Shown: positions 15,660 to 24,990, counted from the stretch's first letter. The stretch: DNA of 64,000 bases from Streptacidiphilus carbonis (GCF_000787775.1 NZ_BBPM01000005.1:62001-126000), one strand, 5' to 3'. Notes: generated by a model from the sequence alone, not told the origin. Made by a program: numbers and translations.

Positions 15660-18215
15660 GTGTCCACAACAACCCGCCGACGCCGCGCACTGCTCATCAC
15701 CGCGGCGACCGCCCTCTGCGGGGCGGCACTGCTCAACACGTCACCGGCCGCAGCCGGCACCCCCTACAGCGAGACCTACCGCCCCCAGTTCCACTTCACC
15801 CCCGCCGGGAACTGGATGAACGACCCCAACGGTCTGATCTACGACAAGGGCCAGTACAACCTTTTCTACCAGTACAACCCGGACGGCAACACCTGGGGCA
15901 ACATGTCCTGGGGCCACGCCGTGAGCACCGACCTGGTGCACTGGGAGCAGCTTCCGATCGCCATCCCGCAGGACGCCGACGAGATGGTCTTCTCCGGCAG
16001 CGTCGTGCGCGACCAGAACAACACCAGCGGCTTCGGCACCCGCTCCGATCCGCCGCTGGTCGCCGTGTACACGAGCTACCGCAAAGCGACCGGCATCCAG
16101 GAGCAGTCGCTGGCCTACAGCACCGACGACGGTCTGACCTGGAAGAAGTACGCCGACAATCCGGTACTCGACATCAACTCGCAGAACTTCCGCGATCCGA
16201 AGGTCTTGTGGTACGCCCCCGCGCACCGCTGGTTGATGACCGTCGCCCTCTCCGCGCAGCACCAGGTCTCGTTCTACAGCTCCACCGACCTCAAGTCCTG
16301 GACCCATCTGAGCGACTTCGGCCCGGCCGGGGCCACCGGCGGAGTCTGGGAGTGCCCGGACCTGTTCCCGCTGGAAGTCGACGGCAACCCCAAGGACGTC
16401 AAATGGGTGCTGGCCGTCGGCACCAACCCGGGATCCATCGCCGGCGGCTCCGGCGTGCAGTACTTCGTCGGCACCTTCAACGGCACCACCTTCGCCGCCG
16501 ACGACCCGGCCGGCTACACGCCGCCGGCCGGCACCGTGCTGCAGGACTTCGAATCCGGCAGCTACGGCGACTGGACGGCGACGGGCACCGCCTTCGCCAC
16601 CGCTCCCGCATCCGGCGCCCTGCCGGGTCAGTCCGCCGTCACCGGAAGCCAGGGAACCTACTTCGCCGACAGCTTCAACGGCGGCGACGCCTCCACCGGC
16701 ACGCTGACCTCCCCGGCCTTCACCGTCACCAGCAACTACATCAACTTCAAGGTCGGCGGCGGCAGCCATGCGTACGTACCCGGCACGATCCTGGGCAACG
16801 AGCCGGTCCCGACCGGCGAACTGCTCGCCGACTTCGAGGGAGGCACGTACTCCAGCCCCATCGGCGACTGGACCAGCAGCGGCACCGCGTTCGGCACCGG
16901 ACCGGCCCGAGGCACCCTGCCCGACCAGCAGCAGGTCACCGGCTACCTCGGCAACGGGCTGGTCAACAGCTACCTGGGCGGCGACACCTCCACCGGCACG
17001 CTGGCCTCGCCGGGCTTCACCATCGACAAGAAGTACCTCGACTTCCTGATCGGCGGCGGCGACCACTCCGCCGGCTCGGCGAACCCGACCGCGGTCGAAC
17101 TCCTGGTCGGCGGCAAGGTGGTGCGCAGCGCCACCGGCTCCAACGACGAGCACCTGAACTGGGACTCCTGGGACCTGTCCGACCTGCAGGGGCAACAGGC
17201 CCAGATCGAGGTCGTCGACGACAACACCGGCGGCTGGGGCCACATCAACCTCGATCAGGCCGTCATGTCCGACACCCAGGCCGAACCCGTCTCCGCCGAG
17301 ACCGGCGTGAACCTGATCGTCAACGGCCAGGTGGTGCAGAGCGCCACCGGCTCCAACTCCGAGAACCTGGACTGGGCTTCCTTCGACACCGCCGCCTACC
17401 GGGGCAAGCAGGCGCAGATCCAGATCGTCGACGACAACACCGGCGGCTGGGCCCACGTCCTGGCCGACGACTTCCAGACCTCCGACCAGCCGGCGGCCTC
17501 CGCCGTCCAGCGCGCGCACTGGATCGACTACGGCGAGGACTTCTACGCCTCCCAGACCTACAACGACGCTCCCGGCGGTCGCCGCATCATGATCGGCTGG
17601 ATGAACAACTGGAACTACGGCGGCAACATCCCGACCAGCCCCTGGCGCAGCGCCGACACCTTCCCGCGTGAGCTGAGCCTGCGGACCGTCGACGGCACGG
17701 TCCAGCTGATCCAGCAACCGGTCGGCGAGCTGGCCGGCCTGCGCGGCACGGGCGTCCAGGTTCCCAGGACCGACGTCACGAACACGACCACGCCGCTCGG
17801 CGTGAACGGCAGCACCCTGGAGATCCAGGCCGGCCTCGAAGCGGGCAACGCCGGACAGTTCGGCCTGGACGTGCACACCGGCAGCGGCCAGCACACCCGG
17901 ATCGGCTACGACACGACCACCGGCGAGGTCTACATCGACCGCACCGCCTCGGGCGTGGTCGATTTCGACCCCGCCTTTCCCGGCATCCACACCGCACCGC
18001 TCGCTCTCCACGGCGGAAGCCTCCACCTGCACATCCTCGTCGACACCTCCTCCGTCGAGGTGTACGCGCAGAACGCCGACGGCGAGCAGGTCGTCCTGAC
18101 CGACCAGGTCTTCCCCGGCCCCTCAAGCACCGGGGTCGACGCCTTCGCCACCGGCGGCACCGCCACCGTCGCCGGCCTGCACGCCTGGCAGCTGAACTCC
18201 ATCTGGAAGCAGTGA
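15660..18215 (+). CDS. Secreted GH32 levanase/inulinase with inserted repeat modules
   Basis: The 851-residue protein has a signal peptide ending near Ala32. The GH32 catalytic triad is clear: nucleophile Asp55 in 'WMNDPNG', transition-state Asp179 in 'FRDPK' and acid/base Glu231 in 'WECPD'. After 'YFVGTFNG' (about 275) the propeller is broken by some 335 residues of repeated modules. It then resumes at 'WIDYGEDFYASQTYND' (about 621) and 'GWMNNWNYGGNIPTSPWR', and ends in the usual beta-sandwich domain. Expected action is hydrolysis of beta-fructans (levan or inulin), releasing fructose for the adjacent Frc importer. AGGAAGG lies seven bases before the GTG start. Levan versus inulin specificity cannot be read here. 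Confidence 0.92.
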   Translation: MSTTTRRRRALLITAATALCGAALLNTSPAAAGTPYSETYRPQFHFTPAGNWMNDPNGLIYDKGQYNLFYQYNPDGNTWGNMSWGHAVSTDLVHWEQLPIAIPQDADEMVFSGSVVRDQNNTSGFGTRSDPPLVAVYTSYRKATGIQEQSLAYSTDDGLTWKKYADNPVLDINSQNFRDPKVLWYAPAHRWLMTVALSAQHQVSFYSSTDLKSWTHLSDFGPAGATGGVWECPDLFPLEVDGNPKDVKWVLAVGTNPGSIAGGSGVQYFVGTFNGTTFAADDPAGYTPPAGTVLQDFESGSYGDWTATGTAFATAPASGALPGQSAVTGSQGTYFADSFNGGDASTGTLTSPAFTVTSNYINFKVGGGSHAYVPGTILGNEPVPTGELLADFEGGTYSSPIGDWTSSGTAFGTGPARGTLPDQQQVTGYLGNGLVNSYLGGDTSTGTLASPGFTIDKKYLDFLIGGGDHSAGSANPTAVELLVGGKVVRSATGSNDEHLNWDSWDLSDLQGQQAQIEVVDDNTGGWGHINLDQAVMSDTQAEPVSAETGVNLIVNGQVVQSATGSNSENLDWASFDTAAYRGKQAQIQIVDDNTGGWAHVLADDFQTSDQPAASAVQRAHWIDYGEDFYASQTYNDAPGGRRIMIGWMNNWNYGGNIPTSPWRSADTFPRELSLRTVDGTVQLIQQPVGELAGLRGTGVQVPRTDVTNTTTPLGVNGSTLEIQAGLEAGNAGQFGLDVHTGSGQHTRIGYDTTTGEVYIDRTASGVVDFDPAFPGIHTAPLALHGGSLHLHILVDTSSVEVYAQNADGEQVVLTDQVFPGPSSTGVDAFATGGTATVAGLHAWQLNSIWKQ

Positions 18216-18230
18216 CCGACCCGGTCGGGA

Positions 18231-18269
18231 ATGGGCGGCACCCCGGTCCCGGACCGGGGTGCCGCCCAT
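18231..18269 (+). terminator. Near-perfect hairpin closing the fructan operon
   Basis: A 19-base arm (18231-18249, beginning ATGGGCGGCACC) and its exact complement (18251-18269) are separated by one base, 15 bases after the GH32 stop. It is the strongest hairpin of the region and the natural end of the frc-GH32 transcript. It may also block read-through from the convergent cation-efflux gene. Confidence 0.8.
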
Positions 18270-18362
18270 GTGCTCCTGCGCACCGACCCGGTGACCACCG
18301 GAAGCCGAGCCCGCTGCCCACGGATTCGTTCCGAGCGAGTGAAACGCGGGCTGCACAGGCCG

Positions 18363-18962
18363 TCAGTGGTCGCCGGAGAAGATCTCCTTCGCCTCGCGGA
18401 CCGCGTAGAACACGACGACCAGCCCGGCGAGGGGATCGGCCCACCATGCGCCGAATGCCGAGTTCAGTACCAGGCCCAGCAGAACGGCGGCGGCCAGGAT
18501 GCCGTCGACCATCGTGACCCGCCCCTCGGTCCTGAGCACGGGGTTGTCCAGGGCCGCTCCCGTTTTCGCCTTGCCGAGGGCCAGCGCGAACATCACCGCG
18601 GCGGTCACCGCCGTCCACACGATGCCCAGCGTCGAGTGACGCGCGTGGAAGCCCGCGGCCAGCACCACCGAGGACTGCACCAGCAGGTACAGCGCGAGTA
18701 GCACGAACGCGCCCCCGATCAGCCGCAGCGCCCGGCGCCGGCGGTCCTCCCCACTGCCGGATAGCTCCCAGACCACCACCGTCGACGCGCCGATCTCGAT
18801 CAGCGAGTCCAGGCCGAAGCCCGCCAGTGCCACCGACTTCGCGGCGAGTGCGGCGACGGCCAGCACCACGATCCCGGCCACGTTCCAGCCGAGCGTTGCG
18901 TACTCCAGGGCGAAGCCGCGGCGGAGAAGGGCATCTCGGGAGGTCTCATTCAAGCTGCTCAC
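18363..18962 (-). CDS. Cation-diffusion-facilitator-type transporter
   Basis: A 199-residue membrane protein with about five or six helices. It carries the CDF-like 'GFGLDSLIEIGAS' in helix 2, where the acidic metal-site residue sits, and a second 'DGILAAAVLLG' plus 'WADPLAGLVVVFYAVREAKE' in the last helices. CDF proteins export zinc, iron or other divalent metals in exchange for protons. This one is short and lacks the usual cytoplasmic metal-binding tail, as in small actinobacterial members. It is not obviously linked to its neighbours. The metal is unknown. Confidence 0.8.
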   Translation of the reverse strand: MSSLNETSRDALLRRGFALEYATLGWNVAGIVVLAVAALAAKSVALAGFGLDSLIEIGASTVVVWELSGSGEDRRRRALRLIGGAFVLLALYLLVQSSVVLAAGFHARHSTLGIVWTAVTAAVMFALALGKAKTGAALDNPVLRTEGRVTMVDGILAAAVLLGLVLNSAFGAWWADPLAGLVVVFYAVREAKEIFSGDH

Positions 18963-19118
18963 TGCGGCATTTTCGCAGCCGTGGCCAGAGCCGCGGCACC
19001 CGGGCCGAAGAGTCCGACCGGCCGTTTCACGAACCGGCGAATCTGGTGCGGCCCCGGCGGTGGTCGCCGGCGCCGCACCTCACGCCCGGTCCGCTGGGGC
19101 CGGTCGCCGGGGCTGTTG

Positions 19119-21358
19119 TCAGTTGATCGGGACGGGCGGGCTGAGCCGGATGTGACTGGGGGTCGTGTACAGGACGGGGCCGGTGCTGGAGGGGATGGTT
19201 CCGGCGCGCAGTGCGAGGCCCCCGCTGACGGTGTACATGGCTTCGTCGAAGGCCTGGCCGTTGGTGGGCGCCTTGCCGACGGGGAACAGGCCGATGCTCT
19301 TTCCCGCGACCACCGAGGTGGAGATGTAGTCGCCGACCATCGGGCCCTGCGAGGTGGAGGCGATCTGGGCCAGCGTCATGGGTCCGGCCACGGTCTGGGC
19401 GGTGCTCCAGGTGGAGCCGCCGTTGGTGGAAGAGGTGAAGCCGACCTCCAGTTGGCAGGTGGCGGCGGTGCAGCTGTGGTTGGGGTAGAAGTAGTAGTAC
19501 AGGCCCAGTTTGGCGGTGGCGCCGGAGGTGGTGGGGTCCACGCCCAGGCCGGGGGTGAAGTGGTCGGCACTGCTGGTGACCGCGTCGATGGGCACCCGCG
19601 TCACGGCGGTCCAACTGGTGCCGTTGGTGGTGGTGGAGTAGACGATGTCGTTGCTGGGGCAGCCGGAGCGGAAGCGGCAGTCCTGCCAGGCGACGTAGAT
19701 CTTGCCGGCAGCGTCGATCTCCGCGGACGGCAGGCCGTCGCCGGCGCGCAGGCCGCCCGAGACGGTGGCCGAGGAGATGTTGGCGACCAGGACCGAGGAG
19801 CCCCAGGACGCTCCCCCGTTGGTGGAGCTGAAGGAGCGGATCGAGGAGCCGTCGGTGGAGAACGGGACCACGACGGTGCCGTTCGGTTGGACCAGGGGCT
19901 GGCCGCCGAGGCCGGAGTCGCCGCTGGCCGGGGAGGCGGGGGCGGACCAGGTCGCGCCGCCGTCGGTGGAGGTGGACATGATCTCCTGGTTGCCGCTGGA
20001 GGTGATGTCGGCCTCGATGTAGCAGTTGCCGTAGTGCGGGCTGGTGCTGGTGTTGTCGCAGGCGATCCATTCCTTGTCGTAGCCCTGGCCGTCGTTGCCG
20101 ACCGCGAGTACGGGGTTCTGCCAGGTCAGGCCGTCGGCGGAGCGGCTGACGGTGACTCCTGCGCCGTTGACGTTGGCGTCCAGGACCAGTCCGACGATCA
20201 TCCAGGTGCCGTGTTTGGCGTCGTAGCTGACCGATGCGTCCGAGACCCGGGCCCACGGGCCTGATCCCTGATAGGTGGTGATGCCGGGAAGCATGCCGTG
20301 CTGCCAGGTGGCGCCGCCGTCGGTCGAGGTGTTCCAGCTGATGTCGGAGGCTCCCCCGTCGTAGAACGGCCGACCTGGGAGGAGGACACGATGGTGCTGC
20401 CGTGGGCGAAGGTGTCGGGTTCGACCTCGGTGGCGTGCTGGCTGGTGGAGTTGGTGAACGGGTCGGTGCTGATCTGTACCAGGCTCGGTCCGCTGCCGTT
20501 GACGGTCAGGGTGAACGTGGTGGTGTGGGTGGCCGACGTCCCGGTGCCCGTGACGGTGATCGGATAGCTGCCGGCCGGGGTCGAGGCGGCGGTGCTCACG
20601 GTGAGGGTGGAGGAGGCGCCGGCGGTCACCGAGGCCGGATTGAAGGTCGCGGTCGCGCCGGTGGGCAGGCCGCTCGCCGAGAAGGCGACGGTCTGGGCCG
20701 CCCCCGAGGTGACGGCCGTGGTCAGCGTCGAGGCCGCCGAGGCGCCGGGGTTGACCGCCGCCGCTGCAGGGCTGTCGGTCAGTGAGAAGTCGTTGGTGGT
20801 GGTTCCGCCGGTCAGGGCGATGTCGTCGTACAGGGTGTAGGTCGGGTCGCCCGTGTAGTTGTCGTCCTTGCTGGTCAGTGTCAGCGTGTAGTTGTGGCCC
20901 GCGGTGACGGCCTTGCTGACCTGCTTCCAGCCGGAGTTGGCCACGCAGGTCTTGGCCAGCACCGTGGTCGTGGTCCCGGCGGTGGTGTCCGCCAGGGTGG
21001 CGGTGGCCCAGTCGTAGGTCACGGTGTCGGGGCAGGTGACGTCGTACCAGAAGGACAGCACCGGGCTGCCCGCGGGCGCGGTGAAGGACTGCGCGATCGA
21101 GGAAGCGCCGTTGGTCGGCGAGGAACTGCCGAGCTCGGCGGCGTAGGTTCCGCTGTGCGGGCCGCTGGTGGTGACGCCGGTGGCGGGTCCGGTGGCGGTC
21201 CAGCCGGAGAGGCTGCCGGTCTCGAAGCCGCCGTTGGTGATCGAGGTCGCTGCGGTGGCGGGGGTGGCCGCGACGGCGAGCCCCCCGGCGAGCAGGGCGG
21301 CGGTGGAGGCAGTGGAGGCGATGGCGCGCCACCAGCCCCGTGGGCGTAAGGACTTCAT
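19119..21358 (-). pseudogene. Secreted BNR/Asp-box (sialidase-like) protein, frameshifted
   Basis: Two minus-strand frames together make one coherent protein. The first (start ATG 21356-21358, AGGAG upstream) encodes a signal peptide ending 'TPATAA', a beta-sandwich domain ('NGGFETGSLSGWTATG') and an Ig-like linker up to 'AHGSTIVSSSQVGR' near 20367. The frame then shifts. The continuation 'FYDGGASDISWNTSTDGGATW' and several 'DGGATW'/'NGGASW' Asp boxes form a beta-propeller running to the stop at 19119. One missing base in the CGGCC run around 20366-20371 explains the break. Proteins of this build include exo-sialidases and other secreted glycan hydrolases, but catalytic residues cannot be confirmed. 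The break may be a sequencing error or a true mutation. Confidence 0.7.
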
Positions 21359-21434
21359 GGGGGACTCCTGACGTGGGTGGGCCACCGCATCTCGTGCGGC
21401 GGCCGACCGTTCGGTTGGATGATGTGGTGTCGGG

Positions 21435-21673
21435 TCAGTTCACGGTTACGTCGCCGTACGCGGTGCAGGTCGGCTCCACACAGGTCGTCGAGGTGGATCC
21501 GGCCGCGGCGTGCAGGGTGCGCAGCTGCGGGGAGGTGTCGTGGCGCACCGCCTTGCCGGAATCGACGGAGTGGTGCACGGACACCGCAGCGGTGGGGGCC
21601 AGACCGCGGGCAGCGAGGCGGGCAGGGCCGCGAGTGCGGCGACACGGCCTCGTCGGCGGAGGGAACGTGGCAC
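21435..21673 (-). pseudogene. Small secreted protein, apparently frameshifted
   Basis: A GTG at 21671-21673, with AAAGG seven bases upstream, opens a signal-peptide-like start 'MPRSLRRRGRVAALAALP'. That frame soon becomes implausible (runs of P, R and C). One base off, the frame continues sensibly as 'LAPTAAVSVHHSVDSGKAVR' and ends 'CVEPTCTAYGDVTVN' at the TGA at 21435-21437. The span is 239 bases, one short of 80 codons, so a single missing base near 21595-21615 would restore a ~79-residue secreted peptide with two cysteines. It lies 76 bases upstream of the frameshifted sialidase-like gene on the same strand and is probably its operon partner. This is a new reading; no family is recognised. 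Confidence 0.45.
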
Positions 21674-22025
21674 TGAACATCCTTTCGGCGGCCGGGGATC
21701 ACCCGGGAGGCAGAGGAGAAGGACGTTCGCGCAAGGTGCACGCGTGTTCGCAAGTCGTGAGTCTGGGCCAGGACATGACACGATGCAAGGGGAGTGACAC
21801 CCCGGCGAGTGCGTGCGACCAAAGATTTGCACAGGAAGCGCACAGCATTTGATTTTCCGTCAGGTATCGACACGGCCGCGAGACCTCCGGGACCGGATCC
21901 GCTGGGCTCCACGCTCGGGGCCGCCCGCCGCGGATCCAGCCGTAGCGAGAAGGGGCAGGGAACCCCGGCCCCATCTGCCGCGTCCAAGGCATGAGCACTT
22001 CCGACCCATGTACTGAGGAGCCGAA
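21674..22025. other. Divergent intergenic region, 352 bases
   Basis: This gap separates the minus-strand secreted-protein operon from the plus-strand lipoprotein gene. It contains a locally AT-richer patch (about 21828-21862) that could hold a promoter, and GAGGAG just before 22026. I see no further gene; frames across it lack codon-position bias or recognisable motifs. Confidence 0.5.
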
Positions 22026-22586
22026 ATGACGCGCCGGTACCCACGTCTGGCAGCTGCTCTGCTCACCGCGCTGGCCCTTGGCGGTGCGGCGGCCTGCAGC
22101 TCCGGTTCCGGCGCCCCCACCGCTGCCGCTTCCGCACCACGGACCGCATCGGGAGCAGGCTCGGCGCCCGCGCCCTCGGCGACGACCGCATCGCCGTCCC
22201 CAACCGGCATGGGGTCCGCTCCCGCCACGCCCAGTACCGCTGCCCCCGTGACGGTGGCCCCGAGCGCGTCCTGTCTCAGCGGAGCGGTACGGGTGCTCTA
22301 CCCGGGCGCGGACAATCCCCTGCGCACCGTCTGCGTCCACGTCGGGACCCAGATCACGATCACTCTCGACGCCGTGGCCTCCTACAAGTGGGCGCCCGTC
22401 ACCAGCTCGGTCCCCGCCGTGGTGCTCATGCTGGGCAACCACGCGGCCGACGGCGGCACCCTGGTCGAGGTCGCCCGTGCCCAGGCGCCCGGAGCGGCCA
22501 CCCTCACCTCCGCCGACACCTTCACCCCCGGCCCCCACGGACCGCCCTCACGGACGTGGCAGCTGACAGTCACCGTCGTGCCCTGA
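22026..22586 (+). CDS. Small secreted lipoprotein, unknown function
   Basis: The 186-residue protein has a lipoprotein signal with the lipobox 'GAAAC' (Cys24) and a ~50-residue low-complexity linker rich in Ala, Ser, Thr and Pro. A compact C-terminal domain (about 78-186) follows, with one pair of cysteines ('ASCLSGAVRVLYPG' and 'LRTVCVHVGTQITITL') and beta-strand-like alternation. GAGGAG precedes the ATG. It is probably attached to the outer face of the membrane. I do not recognise the family, and the gene looks monocistronic. Confidence 0.75.
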   Translation: MTRRYPRLAAALLTALALGGAAACSSGSGAPTAAASAPRTASGAGSAPAPSATTASPSPTGMGSAPATPSTAAPVTVAPSASCLSGAVRVLYPGADNPLRTVCVHVGTQITITLDAVASYKWAPVTSSVPAVVLMLGNHAADGGTLVEVARAQAPGAATLTSADTFTPGPHGPPSRTWQLTVTVVP

Positions 22587-22720
22587 CCACCGGAAGCGCG
22601 GAGATCCGTCGCGGAGCGTCAAGGGCGACCCGTACCGTCAGGTCCCCTACCGTCGGCGCGTTGACCGGCAGCACAGAAAACCGCATGACACCGGCTGACG
22701 GAGGCGCAGAGCATAGGCAG

Positions 22721-23101
22721 ATGGCGCGACTTCATGACATCGTGTTCGACTGTGCTCACCCGGCGGCCACGGCTCGTTTCTGGGCCGCGACTCTTGACGG
22801 CTATACCGTCGCACCCTATGACGACGCGGAACTCGCACGCCTGCGCTCCCTTGGCATCACCCGTCCCGAGGACGACCCCACGGTACTCGTCGAGGCCGCA
22901 GACGGAGGACCTCGCCTGTGGTTCCAGCTTGTGCCAGAACCCAGAAGCGTGAAGAACCGCGTGCACGTGGACCTGCTCGCCGAGGACCCGGAGGCCGAGA
23001 TCCGGCGTCTGACCGGTCTCGGCGCGACCGTCCAGGCCCGGCATTCCGACAACGTCGTCCTGGCCGATCCCGAGGGAAACGAGTTCTGCCTGTCGCTGTA
23101 G
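22721..23101 (+). CDS. VOC/glyoxalase-like domain protein
   Basis: A 126-residue single VOC domain starting 'MARLHDIVFDCAHPAATARFWAATL' and ending 'VVLADPEGNEFCLSL', the standard glyoxalase/bleomycin-resistance pattern of two beta-alpha-beta-beta-beta units. The initial His and terminal Glu are the usual metal-ligand positions. I chose the ATG at 22721 because the fold begins there; an in-frame ATG at 22685 adds twelve residues without homology-like features. The function may be a metal-dependent lyase, dioxygenase or drug-binding protein; no substrate can be inferred. Confidence 0.8.
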   Translation: MARLHDIVFDCAHPAATARFWAATLDGYTVAPYDDAELARLRSLGITRPEDDPTVLVEAADGGPRLWFQLVPEPRSVKNRVHVDLLAEDPEAEIRRLTGLGATVQARHSDNVVLADPEGNEFCLSL

Positions 23102-23122
23102 CCTGCGGCCCGCACAACCGCG

Positions 23123-23215
23123 TCATCCGTGGACGCGGACTTTGAGGAGGGCTTCGGCGCCGTCCAGACCCCATCGGGCCCAGGTGACGACGGCGTAGGC
23201 ACACCGCGCCACCGA
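23123..23215 (-). pseudogene. Transposase C-terminal relic, possibly ISKra4-like
   Basis: A short minus-strand stretch encodes 'ARWGLDGAEALLKVRV' before a stop at 23123. This closely resembles the conserved near-C-terminal segment 'RWGLxGAEAxLKLRA' that I know from ISKra4-type transposases. The normally following residues (SNGDFDEYW) are missing, and the upstream frame loses similarity after about 30 codons. No ends or target duplications are visible. It lies in the 274-base gap between the VOC and TAP-hydrolase genes. Confidence 0.4.
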
Positions 23216-23375
23216 GGGGTCCCGGGCCGGCGGTCCGTCCTGTCGGCATCCCCCGAGCGAGCTACCTGCCTTTGTCCACTCTGCGGTGACGCGCGCCGCC
23301 GGTGGTCTCTTGTTGACTCGAACGGTCAGCACAACGGCACCAGCCAGGCCGACCAGCCGAGTTAAGGACATTCCC

Positions 23376-24983
23376 ATGACCACGACACGCAGTTCCGCGA
23401 TGCTCAGCTTCCCCGGCGGCCGCCGACTCGCCGCGGCGCTCCTGGTATCCACGTTGGCCGGAACGGCACTGGTCGCGTGTGGGTCCGAAGCCACCGGCGC
23501 GCAAACGGCCAAGGCCGCCGGTACGAGCGCCGCCGGGACCGCGACCAACGCGAAAATAGCCTGGGACCGATGCCCGGCGCCGGCCGCGGGCGTAACCCGC
23601 AACCCCCACCTGACCTGCGGGACGTTGAAGGTCCCGCTGGACTACCAGAACCCGCGCGGCAGGCAGATCGACGTGGAAGTCTCCCGGCTGTCCACCGCCA
23701 CGCCCGGGAAGCGCCGCGGCGTCCTGGTGCTCAATCCCGGCGGGCCGGCCCTCGGCGGTCTGGACATGCCCGAGACCATGGCCGCCACACTGCCGAAGTC
23801 CGTACTGGAACGCTACGACCTGATCGGCTTCGACCCGCGCGGCGTCGAACACAGCACGCCGCAAAGCTGCGACCTGAAGGACCCCAGCGTGACCGGGCTC
23901 TTCCCCTACCCCGCCGCGGACGGCTCGATCACCAAGAACGTGGCCCTCGCCGAAGCCGACGCCACGCAGTGCGCCGACACCCAGGGCACGAACCTGCGCT
24001 ACTACACCACCGCCGACACCGCCCGCGACCTGGACCGCATCCGCCAGGCGCTCGGCGAGAACAAGATCTCCTACTGGGGCCAGTCCTACGGCACCTACCT
24101 AGGCGCCGTCTACCGCACGCTCTTCCAGGACCACACCGACCGTATGGTCCTGGAAGGCAACGTCGACCCCACCAAGGTGTGGGCCGACCAGGTGGCGGAC
24201 ACCTGGGGCAAGGGCATGGCCGACCGGTTCCCCGACGCCGCCCGCGTCGCCGCGGCGCAGGACAGCACCCTCAAGCTGGGCAGCAGCGTCGCGGAGGTGA
24301 CCCGCACCTACCTCGCCCTGGCCGACCGGCTCGACCGCACACCGGCAACCGTGCCCGGCACATCGGTGTCGCTGGACGGCGCGATGTTGCGGAACATCAC
24401 CTACGCCCTGCTTCTGCACAACAGCACCCTTCCCGCGCTCGCCGAGTTCTGGCGGGCCACCGCCGACCTGGCCGACGGAAGGATGACGGCCGCCGACACC
24501 GCCGTCTTCAAGCAGGTGTTCGCCGACACACCCGGGTCGCCGGGTGTCCCGGCGGACAACCAGGCCACCATGTTCATGGCTATCACCTGCGGCGACGCCG
24601 AGTGGTCGCACGACGTCGCCGGCTACGCCTCCCGCACCGCCGCCGACCGCAAGGCGTGGCCGCTCACTGCGGGCATGCCCGCCGGCATCTGGGCATGCGC
24701 CTTCTGGAACAAGCCGGCCGAGGCGACCGTCACCGTGACGTCCGGCGGCCCGCGCAACACCCTGATCCTGCAGAACCGCCGTGACAACGCCACCCCGTGG
24801 GAGGGCGCCCTCGGGCTGCACAAGGCCCTCGGCCAGGGCTCCGCCTTCGTCGGCGTCGACAACGGCGGGCACTACGTCTACAACGAGGGATCCGCCTGCG
24901 CCGACAAGGCCACCGTCGGCTTCCTGGTCACCGGCCACCTGCCGGACAAGAACGTCTACTGCACCGATGTCACCCGGAAGTAA
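23376..24983 (+). CDS. TAP-family secreted alpha/beta hydrolase (tripeptidyl aminopeptidase-like lipoprotein)
   Basis: The 535-residue protein has a lipobox 'LVAC' (Cys35). The alpha/beta-hydrolase core includes the oxyanion region 'LVLNPGGPALGG', the nucleophile elbow 'GQSYGTYLG', and a TAP C-terminal domain holding Asp ('NRRDNATP') and His ('NGGHYVY'). Four further cysteines are typical of secreted members. The family includes the Streptomyces tripeptidyl aminopeptidases and the SlpD/SlpE proteases, so it probably removes short peptides from N termini outside the cell. AAGGA lies seven bases before the ATG; an upstream in-frame extension is rejected because it would bury the signal peptide. 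Confidence 0.9.
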   Translation: MTTTRSSAMLSFPGGRRLAAALLVSTLAGTALVACGSEATGAQTAKAAGTSAAGTATNAKIAWDRCPAPAAGVTRNPHLTCGTLKVPLDYQNPRGRQIDVEVSRLSTATPGKRRGVLVLNPGGPALGGLDMPETMAATLPKSVLERYDLIGFDPRGVEHSTPQSCDLKDPSVTGLFPYPAADGSITKNVALAEADATQCADTQGTNLRYYTTADTARDLDRIRQALGENKISYWGQSYGTYLGAVYRTLFQDHTDRMVLEGNVDPTKVWADQVADTWGKGMADRFPDAARVAAAQDSTLKLGSSVAEVTRTYLALADRLDRTPATVPGTSVSLDGAMLRNITYALLLHNSTLPALAEFWRATADLADGRMTAADTAVFKQVFADTPGSPGVPADNQATMFMAITCGDAEWSHDVAGYASRTAADRKAWPLTAGMPAGIWACAFWNKPAEATVTVTSGGPRNTLILQNRRDNATPWEGALGLHKALGQGSAFVGVDNGGHYVYNEGSACADKATVGFLVTGHLPDKNVYCTDVTRK

Positions 24984-24990
24984 CCGCGGG

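Noticed and set aside
15741-18032. A 763-codon minus-strand frame opposite the GH32 gene
   Set aside because: Low-complexity V/G/A/R composition and no domain; it mirrors the GC-rich third positions of the levanase.
20340-20390. Programmed ribosomal frameshift in the sialidase-like gene
   Set aside because: There is no slippery heptamer or clear downstream pseudoknot at the break, and this kind of protein is not known to use frameshifting; a lost base is simpler.
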